The translations under genes were made by a program, and so were the position numbers. From JBCCGG01 sp039029395 (GTDB lineage Bacteria; Pseudomonadota; Alphaproteobacteria; Kiloniellales; JAKSDN01), in contig JBCCGG010000011.1 of the NCBI GenBank assembly GCA_039029395.1, positions 1 through 64,000 on the forward strand: 64,000 nt of DNA, read 5' to 3'. Position 1 is the first letter of the stretch. Every line of letters starts with the position of its first letter. Below are positions 51,559 to 60,128 of the stretch, piece after piece. The notes under the pieces are model-generated. The model was not told the origin of the DNA. It worked only from the letters and a program-made list of their open reading frames with translations, and did not search any database.

Positions 51559-52641
51559 ATGAAAACTCGGTATACCCTCAAGACCCTCGTCGCGCTGGCG
51601 ATGGGCGGCCTCTTACTGGCGAGCGGCGGCGCCCTCGCCCAGGACAAGACCAAGGTGGGATTCGTCTATGTCGGTCCGATCGGCGATCACGGCTGGACCT
51701 ACCGCCATGACATCGGCCGCCAGGCGATCGAGCAGGCGCTGGGCGACCAGGTCGAGACGACCTATGTGGAGAGCGTCCAGGAGGGCGCCGACGCGGAGCG
51801 GGTGATCCGTCAGCTGGCCTCGAGCGGTCACGACCTGATCTTCACCACCTCCTTCGGGTACATGAACCCAACCATCAAGGCGGCCAAGCGCCACCCGAAG
51901 GTCAAGTTCGAGCACGCCACCGGCTACAAGCGCGCCAAGAATGTCAGCACCTACATGGCGCGCTTCTACGAGGGGCGCTACGTCTCCGGCGTGATCGCCG
52001 GCATGATGACCAAGACCAACGAAATCGGCTACGTCGCTTCGTTCCCAATTCCCGAGGTGGTGCGCGGCATCAACGCCTTCCTGCTGGGCGCGCGCACGGT
52101 CAACCCGGACGTCACAATCAACGTGGTCTGGGTCAACAGTTGGTACGACCCCGGCAAGGAGGGTGACGCCGCCAAGGCGCTGATCGACCAGGGCGCCGAC
52201 ATCATCGCCCAGCACACCGATTCGCCGGCCCCGTTGCAGGTCGCGGAGAACCGCGAGGTCTACGGCTTCGGCCAGGCCTCCGACATGATCGCCTTTGCCC
52301 CCGACGCCCAGCTGAGCGCCGTGATAGACGATTGGAACGGCTACTACGTGGCGCGCACCAAGGCGGTGATAGACGGCAGCTGGGAGCCCGGCGACACGTG
52401 GGGCAGCATGTCCGACGGCATGGTCGCGATGGCGGAGTTCACCAACATGCCCGACGACGTCAAAGCGCTCGCCGAGAAGACTGTGGCCGGCATCATGGAC
52501 GGCTCCATCCACCCCTTTGCCGGCCCGATCAAGAACCAGGCCGGCGAGGTTGTGGTGCAGGAGGGCGACGTGGTGAGCGACGAGGAATTGCTCAAAATGA
52601 ACTGGTACGTCGAAGGCGTCGACGACGAGCTGCCAGAGTAA
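51559..52641 (+). CDS. BMP-family purine/nucleoside-binding lipoprotein-like protein
   Basis: The 360-residue periplasmic binding protein has a signal peptide (LVALAMGGLLLASGGALAQ) and the family opening KVGFVYVGPIGDHGWTY. ESVQEGADAERVIRQLAS and HATGYKRAKNVSTYMARFYEGRYVSG are typical of BMP/PnrA-type nucleoside-binding proteins. There is no lipobox cysteine in the signal peptide, so it is probably soluble. The position between the permeases and puuD suggests it binds a purine or a urate-pathway intermediate. Confidence 0.92.
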   Translation: MKTRYTLKTLVALAMGGLLLASGGALAQDKTKVGFVYVGPIGDHGWTYRHDIGRQAIEQALGDQVETTYVESVQEGADAERVIRQLASSGHDLIFTTSFGYMNPTIKAAKRHPKVKFEHATGYKRAKNVSTYMARFYEGRYVSGVIAGMMTKTNEIGYVASFPIPEVVRGINAFLLGARTVNPDVTINVVWVNSWYDPGKEGDAAKALIDQGADIIAQHTDSPAPLQVAENREVYGFGQASDMIAFAPDAQLSAVIDDWNGYYVARTKAVIDGSWEPGDTWGSMSDGMVAMAEFTNMPDDVKALAEKTVAGIMDGSIHPFAGPIKNQAGEVVVQEGDVVSDEELLKMNWYVEGVDDELPE

Positions 52642-52679
52642 TCCCTGAACCACTAGAAGAGAAGAAACGAGACCGCGCC

Positions 52680-53876
52680 ATGGAGATTATCGTCACCGAG
52701 TGGATCAGCTTGTTGCTGCGCTGGACCCATTTGATCGTCGGCATCGCCTGGATCGGCAGCTCGTTCTACTTCATCTGGCTCGACCTTAGCCTGCGCCGAC
52801 GCGACGGCCTGCCCGAGGGCGTCGCCGGCGAGACGTGGATGGTGCATGGCGGCGGCTTCTACCAGGCGCAAAAGTACCTGGTGGCGCCGCCGTCCCTGCC
52901 CGCCGAGCTGCACTGGTTCAAGTACGAGGCCTACTTCACTTGGATAACCGGCTTCCTGCTCTTGGCGGTGATCTACTATTGGGGCGCCGAGTCCTTCCTG
53001 ATCGATCCCCAGGTCCTGGCGCTCGAGCCTTGGGTTGCGATTCTTCTGTCGCTCGGTCTGCTGGCCGGCGGCTGGATCGCCTACGATCTTTTGTGCAAGT
53101 CGCCGCTCGGCAAGAACACCGGCCTGCTCGCGGTCCTGGTGTTCGTTCTCACCATCGTTGCGGCGGTGATCTTCACCCACATCTTCAGCGGCCGGGCCGC
53201 GTTTCTCCACGTGGGTGCCTTCTTGGGCACGATCATGGCGGCCAATGTGTTCTTCGTGATCATCCCGAACCAAAAGAAAACGGTCGCCGCGATGACCGCC
53301 GGCGAGGAGCCCGATCCGGCCCTCGGCCTCCAGGCCAAGCAGCGCTCGACCCACAACAACTACCTGACCCTGCCGGTTCTGCTGATGATGATCAGCAACC
53401 ACTACCCGATCGTCTACGGCCACGCCTACAGCTGGCTGATTGTCGCCGGCGTCGTCCTGTTCGGCGGGATCGTGCGCCACTTCTTCAACACCAAGAACGC
53501 CGGCGGCAAAGGTATGGCGATCGCCTGGCAATTGCCCCTTGCCGCGGTTATCACGCTTTGCGTGATTTGGTTCTCGGGCCTGCGCTTCGGAGAAACCGAG
53601 CTTGCAGCCGACGAGACCGTGACCGCGGCCGATGCCCTGGCCATCGTTCAGGTACGCTGCACGTCGTGCCATAGCGCCAATCCGACCGACGAGGGCTTCG
53701 AAGAGGCGCCGGGCGGGCTGATGCTGGACACCGCCGAGCAGCTGCGCGCGAACGCCAGCCGCGTGCTGGCCCAAACGGTGCTGACCGACACCATGCCGCT
53801 CGGCAACATGACCGAGATGACTCCCGAGGAGCGCGCCCGTCTGGGCTTGTGGATCCGCCAGGGCACGCCGGATTGA
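52680..53876 (+). CDS. puuD: PuuD, membrane urate oxidase with fused cytochrome c
   Basis: The 398-residue enzyme oxidises urate to 5-hydroxyisourate, replacing soluble uricase. The first 300 residues hold about eight membrane helices (TEWISLLLRWTHLIVGIAW at the start; WMVHGGGFYQ; HNNYLTLPVLLMMISNHYP). A periplasmic C-terminal domain carries one CTSCH heme motif (about 327-331) and methionines suitable as axial ligand. ATG 52680 has purine-rich sequence upstream. It completes the pathway with uraH and uraD. Confidence 0.94.
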   Translation: MEIIVTEWISLLLRWTHLIVGIAWIGSSFYFIWLDLSLRRRDGLPEGVAGETWMVHGGGFYQAQKYLVAPPSLPAELHWFKYEAYFTWITGFLLLAVIYYWGAESFLIDPQVLALEPWVAILLSLGLLAGGWIAYDLLCKSPLGKNTGLLAVLVFVLTIVAAVIFTHIFSGRAAFLHVGAFLGTIMAANVFFVIIPNQKKTVAAMTAGEEPDPALGLQAKQRSTHNNYLTLPVLLMMISNHYPIVYGHAYSWLIVAGVVLFGGIVRHFFNTKNAGGKGMAIAWQLPLAAVITLCVIWFSGLRFGETELAADETVTAADALAIVQVRCTSCHSANPTDEGFEEAPGGLMLDTAEQLRANASRVLAQTVLTDTMPLGNMTEMTPEERARLGLWIRQGTPD

Positions 53877-53883
53877 CCGACCG

Positions 53884-54627
53884 ATGGTCTGGCGCCAGCG
53901 CCTCGCGGTTCCTTGCGTGCTCGCCGGGCTCGCGGCCTGCGCACCCTTTGCCGATATGGACCTGGAGGAGCCCAGCGCGGAGAGCAGCCGCGATGGCACG
54001 CTCTTTAACGCCGCCAACGCGATCGAAGATAAGTGGCAGCACCTACAGCTGGTCGGCGCGACCCGCTACACCATGACCCCCTTCGCCGGCGAGGTGGCGA
54101 TCCTGGCCCAGGGAGAGCACTCGGCCTCGGGCCTGGCGCGGCGCGTCTCCGTCGATACCACGGTCTGTCCTGAGATCAGCTGGGCCTGGAATGTGCCCCA
54201 GCTGCAAGCGAGCGCCGATCTCACCCAAAGAGAGACCGAGGACGTGGCCGCCTCGATCTTTCTGATCTTCGGCGATCCGGGCCTGTTCTCCGACCCGCGG
54301 CCGGTGCCTACCCTGCGCTATGTCTGGACCACGGACCATCTGAGCGCGGGCACGATCGTCGACAGCCCCTACCTCGAAGGCACGGTCAAGAGCCTGGTGA
54401 TCCGCACAGGCACACCAGAGACGGCGGAGTGGCTGGTCGAGCGTCGCAACCTGGTGGACGACTTCACCGCCGCCTACGGCGCCGCGCCCACGGACAAGAT
54501 CCAGGCGATCATCCTCTTTACCGATAACGACCAGACCAAGGAACCCGTCATGGCCTATTACGGTTGGGCCCGGGTTCACTGCCTGGTCGAGGGCGTCTCG
54601 GTCGAGGAAGAGATCGGCTGGGAGTGA
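53884..54627 (+). CDS. DUF3047 lipoprotein
   Basis: The 247-residue protein has a lipobox (AGLAACAP, lipid-bearing Cys about 19) and a DUF3047 body (STDTTVCPEISWAWNVPQLQ-like segment, IFLIFGDPGL, RTLRYVWTT-type stretch, EWLVERRNLVDDFTAAYG). The family is mainly found on outer or inner membranes of Proteobacteria and has no known function. It starts 7 bases after puuD, so it is probably in the same operon, at its end. Whether it has a purine role is not known. Confidence 0.8.
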   Translation: MVWRQRLAVPCVLAGLAACAPFADMDLEEPSAESSRDGTLFNAANAIEDKWQHLQLVGATRYTMTPFAGEVAILAQGEHSASGLARRVSVDTTVCPEISWAWNVPQLQASADLTQRETEDVAASIFLIFGDPGLFSDPRPVPTLRYVWTTDHLSAGTIVDSPYLEGTVKSLVIRTGTPETAEWLVERRNLVDDFTAAYGAAPTDKIQAIILFTDNDQTKEPVMAYYGWARVHCLVEGVSVEEEIGWE

Positions 54628-54824
54628 CCAAAGGATACGTGAGGCGCCAACGGCCGCAGACACCCCCCGAAGGACTGTCATTGATACAACTGAAACACAT
54701 TAGTCGACCTATTGCTCTCAAGTTGAAACAATCCCTCTCCATGTGAAGGGGTAGCCAAATCCGCGCCGCGCCAAATCCAGGCGGCGAGCGTAACCCCTTG
54801 ACACTCCGAACGGGAGGGCAAGCC

Positions 54825-55784
54825 ATGTACAAGCTCACCAGACCACTACGCGACATCATAGTGGCGCCCGCAATCCTCGCGGCCGCCATTCTCAATGGCG
54901 GCCCGGCTCTGGCCGAGACCGTGGCAAACGACCTGGATTGCGTCGACTGCGTCCAGGGGCCGGAACTCGAGGCCGGGGCCGTTGGGCAACGCGAGTTGGC
55001 CTACGAGGCCGTCTTCGTCACCACGGTGTTGGTACGCGCCGAAGGAACGCCCAACGAGAACTGCAATGCGCTGCTCGACGCCCTGGTCGACACTTCCATC
55101 GCCACGGAGTCGGACCCCTACCTGATCAAGCTCGAAGCTGGCATCTACGATTGCAGGTTCCCTCTGGTGGTGGAGATGAACCCCTACGTGGATATCGAAG
55201 GATCCGGTCAGACAACCACGGTCATCCGTGGCCATAGCCTACCCGTCCTCAAGGTGGCGGCCCATTCGGAGCTTCGGCAAGTGACCGTTGAAGCCCTGGG
55301 TAAGGCCTCCGCGCGGGGTATCGAGATGCGTCAGAACCACTCGCGACTGGCGGACGTGACGGTGATCGCGCAGGCCGAAGATCCGGACGCCATTCCCTCC
55401 GGCGTGAACATCGGACCGGACAACGGGAACCCAAACGATATCTTGGAATTCGACCTCGACCACGTCACAGTTCATGCTGGTAGGCCGCGAGGCAATGGCA
55501 ACGCCATCACGGTCATTGGGCCGTCCGCCGTTCGCATGACCGACGTACGCGGCCACGGTGCCGTTGCCGGGCTGAGGCTGGTAAACTCGAACGGCGCGCT
55601 CGTGATCGCCACGGGCTCGGTCTTCGAAGGCAGCAGTCACAGCCTACGGGTCGAGACAAACAACACGGCGGCGATGGTATCGAGCCAGCTCATCGGCCCG
55701 CTCGGGCTCGGCGCCGGTACGCCGCACTGCATCGTCAGCTACGGCGCCTTTTCCAACGTGCTAAATCCGGACTGCACGCCATAG
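54825..55784 (+). CDS. Secreted protein with right-handed beta-helix repeats
   Basis: The 319-residue protein has a signal peptide (IIVAPAILAAAILNGGPALA) followed by CVDCVQ and a 200-residue run of beta-helix turns (LIKLEAGIYDC, VEMNPYVDIEGSG, HSELRQVTVEALG, HSRLADVTVIAQ). This fold is used by pectate lyase-like carbohydrate enzymes and by adhesins. No active-site pattern was recognised. ATG 54825 has GGGAGG just upstream, and a TTG 27 bases earlier is less likely. A hairpin lies 25 bases after the gene. Confidence 0.75.
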   Translation: MYKLTRPLRDIIVAPAILAAAILNGGPALAETVANDLDCVDCVQGPELEAGAVGQRELAYEAVFVTTVLVRAEGTPNENCNALLDALVDTSIATESDPYLIKLEAGIYDCRFPLVVEMNPYVDIEGSGQTTTVIRGHSLPVLKVAAHSELRQVTVEALGKASARGIEMRQNHSRLADVTVIAQAEDPDAIPSGVNIGPDNGNPNDILEFDLDHVTVHAGRPRGNGNAITVIGPSAVRMTDVRGHGAVAGLRLVNSNGALVIATGSVFEGSSHSLRVETNNTAAMVSSQLIGPLGLGAGTPHCIVSYGAFSNVLNPDCTP

Positions 55785-55808
55785 AGTCCGAAACCACGGG
55801 CATGGATC

Positions 55809-55846
55809 GGCGCAGGGGAGCAGCTGTAATGCCGCTTCCCTGCGCC
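55809..55846 (+). terminator. Possible terminator hairpin after the beta-helix gene
   Basis: GGCGCAGGG (55809-55817) pairs perfectly with CCCTGCGCC (55838-55846), 20 bases between them. It sits 25 bases beyond the stop codon of the beta-helix gene. It lacks a following T-run, so a Rho-independent role is uncertain. Confidence 0.4.
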
Positions 55847-55949
55847 CGTCTCCGCCAAGCGGCCCGTGCCATTCCAATCTAATCGAATGGAATTGTTTCT
55901 CTTCCCCGGAAAGAGTGGGGCCCAAAAAATCGGTCATCCGCAGCTAGTT

Positions 55950-55973
55950 TTCGTCCATTTCAGGCTGGACGAA
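55950..55973. promoter_or_regulatory. Perfect inverted repeat upstream of the flavoprotein gene
   Basis: TTCGTCCA (55950-55957) and TGGACGAA (55966-55973) are perfect 8-bp arms around an 8-base spacer. They lie 56 bases before the ATG of the dimethylglycine/sarcosine-dehydrogenase-like gene. The arrangement fits a dimeric repressor or activator site, but no regulator gene is adjacent. A transcription attenuator is a less likely option. Confidence 0.55.
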
Positions 55974-56028
55974 CGGGCACGCCGGCGCTTTGCTGCCCGG
56001 TCGTGAATCTCGCGGGAGTGACTGTGCC

Positions 56029-58455
56029 ATGAAGTCCCATGCTCGAGTTGTCGTCATCGGCGGCGGCGTGACCGGCTGCGCCATCCTCTACCACCTGGCC
56101 AAGATGGGTTGGTCCGACGTGGTGCTGCTCGAGCGCAAGGAGCTGACCTCGGGCTCTTCCTGGCACGCGGCCGGCAACCTCTTCGCGCTGACCAGCCCGT
56201 CCAACGTCTCGGTGCTGCAGAAGTACACCCTGGAACTCTACCCCCGCCTGGAGGAGGAGAGCGAGCAGGCCTGCGGCTACCACCCGACCGGCGGCCTGCA
56301 CTTCGCGCGCAACGCCACCGAGGTGGAAGCGCTCAAGGTCATGCAGAGCCGGGGCCGGCGGGTCGGCATCGAGTCCAACTTCATCACCCAGGCCGAGGCC
56401 AAGGAGATGGCGCCGATCGTCGAGACCAGCGGCCTGGAGGGCATCCTGCACGAGCCCCTGCGCGGCCACGTGGATCCCGCCAGCGCCACCAACGCCTATG
56501 CCAAGGCGGCGCGCAAGCTGGGCGCCACGGTCTACCGCCACACACCGGTCATCGAGACCAACCAGACGGCGGACGGCGGCTGGGACGTGGTGACGCCCGA
56601 GGGCACCATCACGGCAGATTACGTGGTCAACGCAGCCGGCCTTTGGGCCCGGGAGGTCGCGGCCCTTGCCGGCATCTCGCTGCCGCTCATGCCGGTCGAG
56701 CACCACTACCTGGTGACAGAGACGATCCCCGAAATCGCCGCCATGGACCACGAGCTGCCGGTCATCACCGAGGCCGAAGCCGGCTACTACAGCCGTCAGG
56801 AGGGCCAGGGCCTGCTGCTTGGCGCCTACGAGAACGTCTGCCACCACTGGGCCGTGAACGGCACGCCGCTCGACTTCGACCACGAGCTGCTGCCCGACGA
56901 CCTGGAGCGCATGGAGATCAACTTCCTCAAGGCGGTCGAGTCCATGCCCCCCCTGGGCGAGGCCGGCATCAAGCGCATCATCAACGGGCCGATGATCTTC
57001 TCGCCCGATCTCGGGCCCCTGCTCGGCCCCTACCCGGGCCTTAAGAACTATATTTGCGCCTGCGGCGTGATGACCGGCTTCAACCAGGGCGGCGGCATCG
57101 GCCGGGAGATCGCCCACTGGATCATTGACGGCGAGCCGAGCCTGGACATCTTCTCGTGGGATGTGACCCGCTTCGGCGACCACGCGGACGCAACCTACAC
57201 CAAGGCGCGCACCAAGTATTTCTACGAGCACCGCACCGAGCGTCATAAGCCCTATCAAGAGTTTCCTGCCGGACGGCCGGCCAAGACTTTCCCGATCTAC
57301 GGCCGCCTAAAGGAGCTGGGCGCGGTGTTCGGCGAGGCCTTCGGCTACGAGTACCCCCTGTGGTACGCACGCTCCGGCGAGGCCGCCGAGGACCACCCCT
57401 CCTACCGCCGGACCAACTGGTTCGATGCGGTCGGCGAGGAGTGCCGGGCGGTGCGCGACGGGGTCGGCCTGTTCGAGATCTCGACCTTCGCCAAGTACTT
57501 GGTGACCGGCCCGGGCGCGCGGGATTGGCTCGAGCGTTTGCTGGCCAACCGGATGCCCAAGAAGATCGGCCGCACGGTGCTGAGCCCCATGCTGAGCCAA
57601 AAGGGCAAGCTGATCGGTGATCTGACCGTGACCCGCCTGGCCGAGGAGCGATTCCTGCTGCTTGGCGCCGGGCGCATGCAGCTCTTCCACATGCGCCACT
57701 TCGCCAAGTACCTTCCGGCCGAAGGGGTGAGCGTGGAGAACGCCTCGGAGGCGCTTGCCGGGATGATGATTGCCGGGCCGAAGGCGCGCGCGCTCTTGTC
57801 GCGCCTGACCGACCAGGACGTCTCGAACCAGGCCTTTCCGTTCCTTAGCGGCCGGGAGCTCGCCCTTGGCCCGGTCGAGAACGGAATGGCGGTCCGAGTC
57901 TCCTTCACCGGCGAGCTGGGCTACGAGCTTTATGTTCCCATGGACCAGCAGTCGGCGCTCTTCGAGGCCCTGCAAGAGGCCGGCAAAGACCTCGGCCTGC
58001 GCCTGGCCGGCTCGCGCGCGCTGATGTCGCTCAGGCTGGAGAAGGGTTTCGCTAGCTGGGGTGCCGATCTTTCGCCCGACTACACGCCTTTCGACCCCGG
58101 CTTGGACCGCTTCATGCGGCTCGACAAGGAGGCAGATTTCGTCGGCCGCGGCGCGGCGCTGATCCAGCAGCAACAGGGCCGCCGCGAGCAGCTGGCCACC
58201 TTCGTGATCGACGTGACCGACGGGGCCGATGCCTTCGGCGGCGAAGCGATCTTCCGGGACGACTCCCTGGTCGGCTACGTCACCTCTGGCGGTTACGGCC
58301 ACTGCGTCGGCGAGTCCCTTGCGCTCGGCTATCTCAAGCCGGCCGCCTGGGAGGATGGTGCCCAGTACCAGGTCGAGATCCTGGGCGAGAGGCGCCCCGC
58401 GACGCTCTCGGCCGCGGCGCGGATCGATCCGGAAGGGCAAAGGATGCGGGGCTAG
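56029..58455 (+). CDS. GcvT-type FAD oxidoreductase (dimethylglycine/sarcosine dehydrogenase-like)
   Basis: The 808-residue flavoenzyme has an N-terminal DAO/FAD domain with VVVIGGGVTG (about 7-16), then ELTSGSSWHAAGN (FAD attachment region), and a C-terminal GcvT/aminomethyl-transferase domain from about residue 430 (GVGLFEISTFAKYLVTGPGA; RVSFTGELGYELYVP). Such enzymes demethylate dimethylglycine, sarcosine or similar N-methyl amines and can pass the C1 unit to tetrahydrofolate. ATG 56029 is preceded by gggag. Substrate is not certain. Confidence 0.9.
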   Translation: MKSHARVVVIGGGVTGCAILYHLAKMGWSDVVLLERKELTSGSSWHAAGNLFALTSPSNVSVLQKYTLELYPRLEEESEQACGYHPTGGLHFARNATEVEALKVMQSRGRRVGIESNFITQAEAKEMAPIVETSGLEGILHEPLRGHVDPASATNAYAKAARKLGATVYRHTPVIETNQTADGGWDVVTPEGTITADYVVNAAGLWAREVAALAGISLPLMPVEHHYLVTETIPEIAAMDHELPVITEAEAGYYSRQEGQGLLLGAYENVCHHWAVNGTPLDFDHELLPDDLERMEINFLKAVESMPPLGEAGIKRIINGPMIFSPDLGPLLGPYPGLKNYICACGVMTGFNQGGGIGREIAHWIIDGEPSLDIFSWDVTRFGDHADATYTKARTKYFYEHRTERHKPYQEFPAGRPAKTFPIYGRLKELGAVFGEAFGYEYPLWYARSGEAAEDHPSYRRTNWFDAVGEECRAVRDGVGLFEISTFAKYLVTGPGARDWLERLLANRMPKKIGRTVLSPMLSQKGKLIGDLTVTRLAEERFLLLGAGRMQLFHMRHFAKYLPAEGVSVENASEALAGMMIAGPKARALLSRLTDQDVSNQAFPFLSGRELALGPVENGMAVRVSFTGELGYELYVPMDQQSALFEALQEAGKDLGLRLAGSRALMSLRLEKGFASWGADLSPDYTPFDPGLDRFMRLDKEADFVGRGAALIQQQQGRREQLATFVIDVTDGADAFGGEAIFRDDSLVGYVTSGGYGHCVGESLALGYLKPAAWEDGAQYQVEILGERRPATLSAAARIDPEGQRMRG

Positions 58456-58539
58456 CAGCCGTGCCGGCAGATCAGGACGGCGATATGGCACGCATGAGCC
58501 ACTGAGGGCAGGACTTCAATCCAAAAGTGGGAGCGCTTC

Positions 58540-58944
58540 ATGACTGAATCTTACCGCGGTCGGTGCTTTTGCAAAGCCGTCACCTTCGAGATTGATCCTC
58601 CCGTACTATCTTGCGTCACCTGCCATTGTGAAAGCTGCCGACGGCAGTGCTCCGCACCGATGACCACCTACATAGGCGTGCCGGACGCACAGTGGAGATG
58701 GACGGGGGAAGCCCCCAAGATCTACAACTCCTCCCCCGGCGTAGAGAGAACCTTCTGCGGCAACTGCGGAACACCGCTCTCGTTTCGATCGCAACGTATG
58801 TCGGGTGTCATGCACCTGTACCTGGCAGCCTTGGACGACCCCGAAGTACTTGAACCAAAGCTCCATGTCGCACATGAGGAAAAGCTGTGCTGGCTCAATC
58901 TCGCGGACGATTTGCCGAAGCAAAACGGGCCGGAGTACCTGTAG
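58540..58944 (+). CDS. GFA-family (glutathione-dependent formaldehyde-activating) protein
   Basis: The 134-residue protein has the family zinc cysteines: CFCK (about 8-10), CVTCHCESCRR (about 26-35) and CGNCGTPL (about 73-80). GFA proteins condense formaldehyde with glutathione, though many homologues have other activities. ATG 58540 follows 84 bases after the flavoprotein gene. A link to formaldehyde released by amine demethylation is possible. Confidence 0.85.
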   Translation: MTESYRGRCFCKAVTFEIDPPVLSCVTCHCESCRRQCSAPMTTYIGVPDAQWRWTGEAPKIYNSSPGVERTFCGNCGTPLSFRSQRMSGVMHLYLAALDDPEVLEPKLHVAHEEKLCWLNLADDLPKQNGPEYL

Positions 58945-59018
58945 GTTTGATTCTGTCGGGGCCCAGTGTTTGGCGAACAGGCACACTGATTCGCGCGTTC
59001 CCTTAATGAGCGAAGGCA

Positions 59019-59870
59019 ATGATTGCCATTCGATCCTGTCGAGACACGCCACTGGCCGATTTGCATGAACTGATGTGTGCGGCCTTTGCCGACTATGTTC
59101 TTCCGATGCGTCCAACGCAGGATCAGTTCCGGCTTATGTTGAGGCAACGGGGGTTTGACGCCGCCTTTTCCAAGATCGCGATCGAGAATGACAAGGCCGT
59201 CGCCTTTTGGTTCATTGGGTATGATCCGGCAATCCCCACATCGGGCTATGTGGTCGCCTCGGGAACGATACCCAGCCACCGGCGGCGGGGCCTGGCGAAA
59301 CAGGTCTTCGCGCGGGTACGAGGTGCTCTCCTGGACAAGCGAGTTGCGTCCCTCGAGTTGGAGGTCATCGACGGGAATCACGGCGCACGAAAGCTATATC
59401 AAAGCTTGGGATTTCGCCCCCAAAGGGACGTCGCCTGCTACACGATTCCAATGCCGACGCCAATGCTGACGTCAAGCGCTTCAATCATAATAAAGGACGC
59501 GTCGCTGAACGACCTGCGAGAGGATGGGGTCAATCTGTGGGACTGGACACCGACGTGGCAGAATGATTTTCGGTCCCTCGCTCGGATAAGCGACCAATTG
59601 GTCAGTCTCGAATGTCGGAAAGACGGTGAGCTTGTCGGTTATGCAATTCTGATAGGCCCCACCGCCACGCTTGCCCAGATTTCCATTCGTACGGATCAAA
59701 GGCGCAAAGGGATAGGAACGCACCTCTTGGCACGACTTCATCGCAAGTTTGGCCGGAAGGCCATACAGGTGATCAACGCGGACGCCCGGGACATATGCCT
59801 TGCGGGTTTCATCGAAAAGCATGGCGGCTCGCTCGAGACGAAGCAAACGGTCATGCACCTTCAAGTGTAA
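59019..59870 (+). CDS. Tandem GNAT N-acetyltransferase
   Basis: The 283-residue protein has two GNAT domains. The first (about 1-150) has the acetyl-CoA motif GTIPSHRRRGLAKQVF and ELEVIDGNHGARKLYQSLGF. The second (about 155-283) has RTDQRRKGIGTHLLARL and a more degraded C-terminus. The substrate is unknown. The gene is somewhat lower in GC than its neighbours. An RBS-like gcgaagg lies upstream. Confidence 0.83.
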   Translation: MIAIRSCRDTPLADLHELMCAAFADYVLPMRPTQDQFRLMLRQRGFDAAFSKIAIENDKAVAFWFIGYDPAIPTSGYVVASGTIPSHRRRGLAKQVFARVRGALLDKRVASLELEVIDGNHGARKLYQSLGFRPQRDVACYTIPMPTPMLTSSASIIIKDASLNDLREDGVNLWDWTPTWQNDFRSLARISDQLVSLECRKDGELVGYAILIGPTATLAQISIRTDQRRKGIGTHLLARLHRKFGRKAIQVINADARDICLAGFIEKHGGSLETKQTVMHLQV

Positions 59871-59895
59871 AACACCAGATCATGCGGAGACCCCA

Positions 59896-60108
59896 ATGCC
59901 CAAACGCTACCCCCTGCCCAAGCGCTTCAACGCCGCGCTCAGCGAAACGGCTTACGCGAATCTGCGTGCGCTCAACGCCCGCTGGGGCCTCGGCAACAAC
60001 TACCTGCTGGTCGTGCTGCTGGAGAACCTGGAGCGCTACGCCGACCAAGAAGCGCTCGACCAGGTGTTCCGAGAGTTCATCGAGGAGTACGGCGCGCCCA
60101 ACCGTTAG
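59896..60108 (+). CDS. Small putative ribbon-helix-helix protein
   Basis: The 70-residue protein reads RFNAALSETAYANLRALNARWGLG at about 10-33, a strand followed by a helix-turn, then a helix (NYLLVVLLENLERYAD) and a short acidic tail. This resembles CopG/Arc-type DNA-binding proteins, including antitoxins. The ATG has ggaga upstream and follows the GNAT gene by 25 bases. No toxin gene is evident beside it. Confidence 0.55.
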   Translation: MPKRYPLPKRFNAALSETAYANLRALNARWGLGNNYLLVVLLENLERYADQEALDQVFREFIEEYGAPNR

Positions 60109-60128
60109 CTTGGTCGGAACAACCTTCG

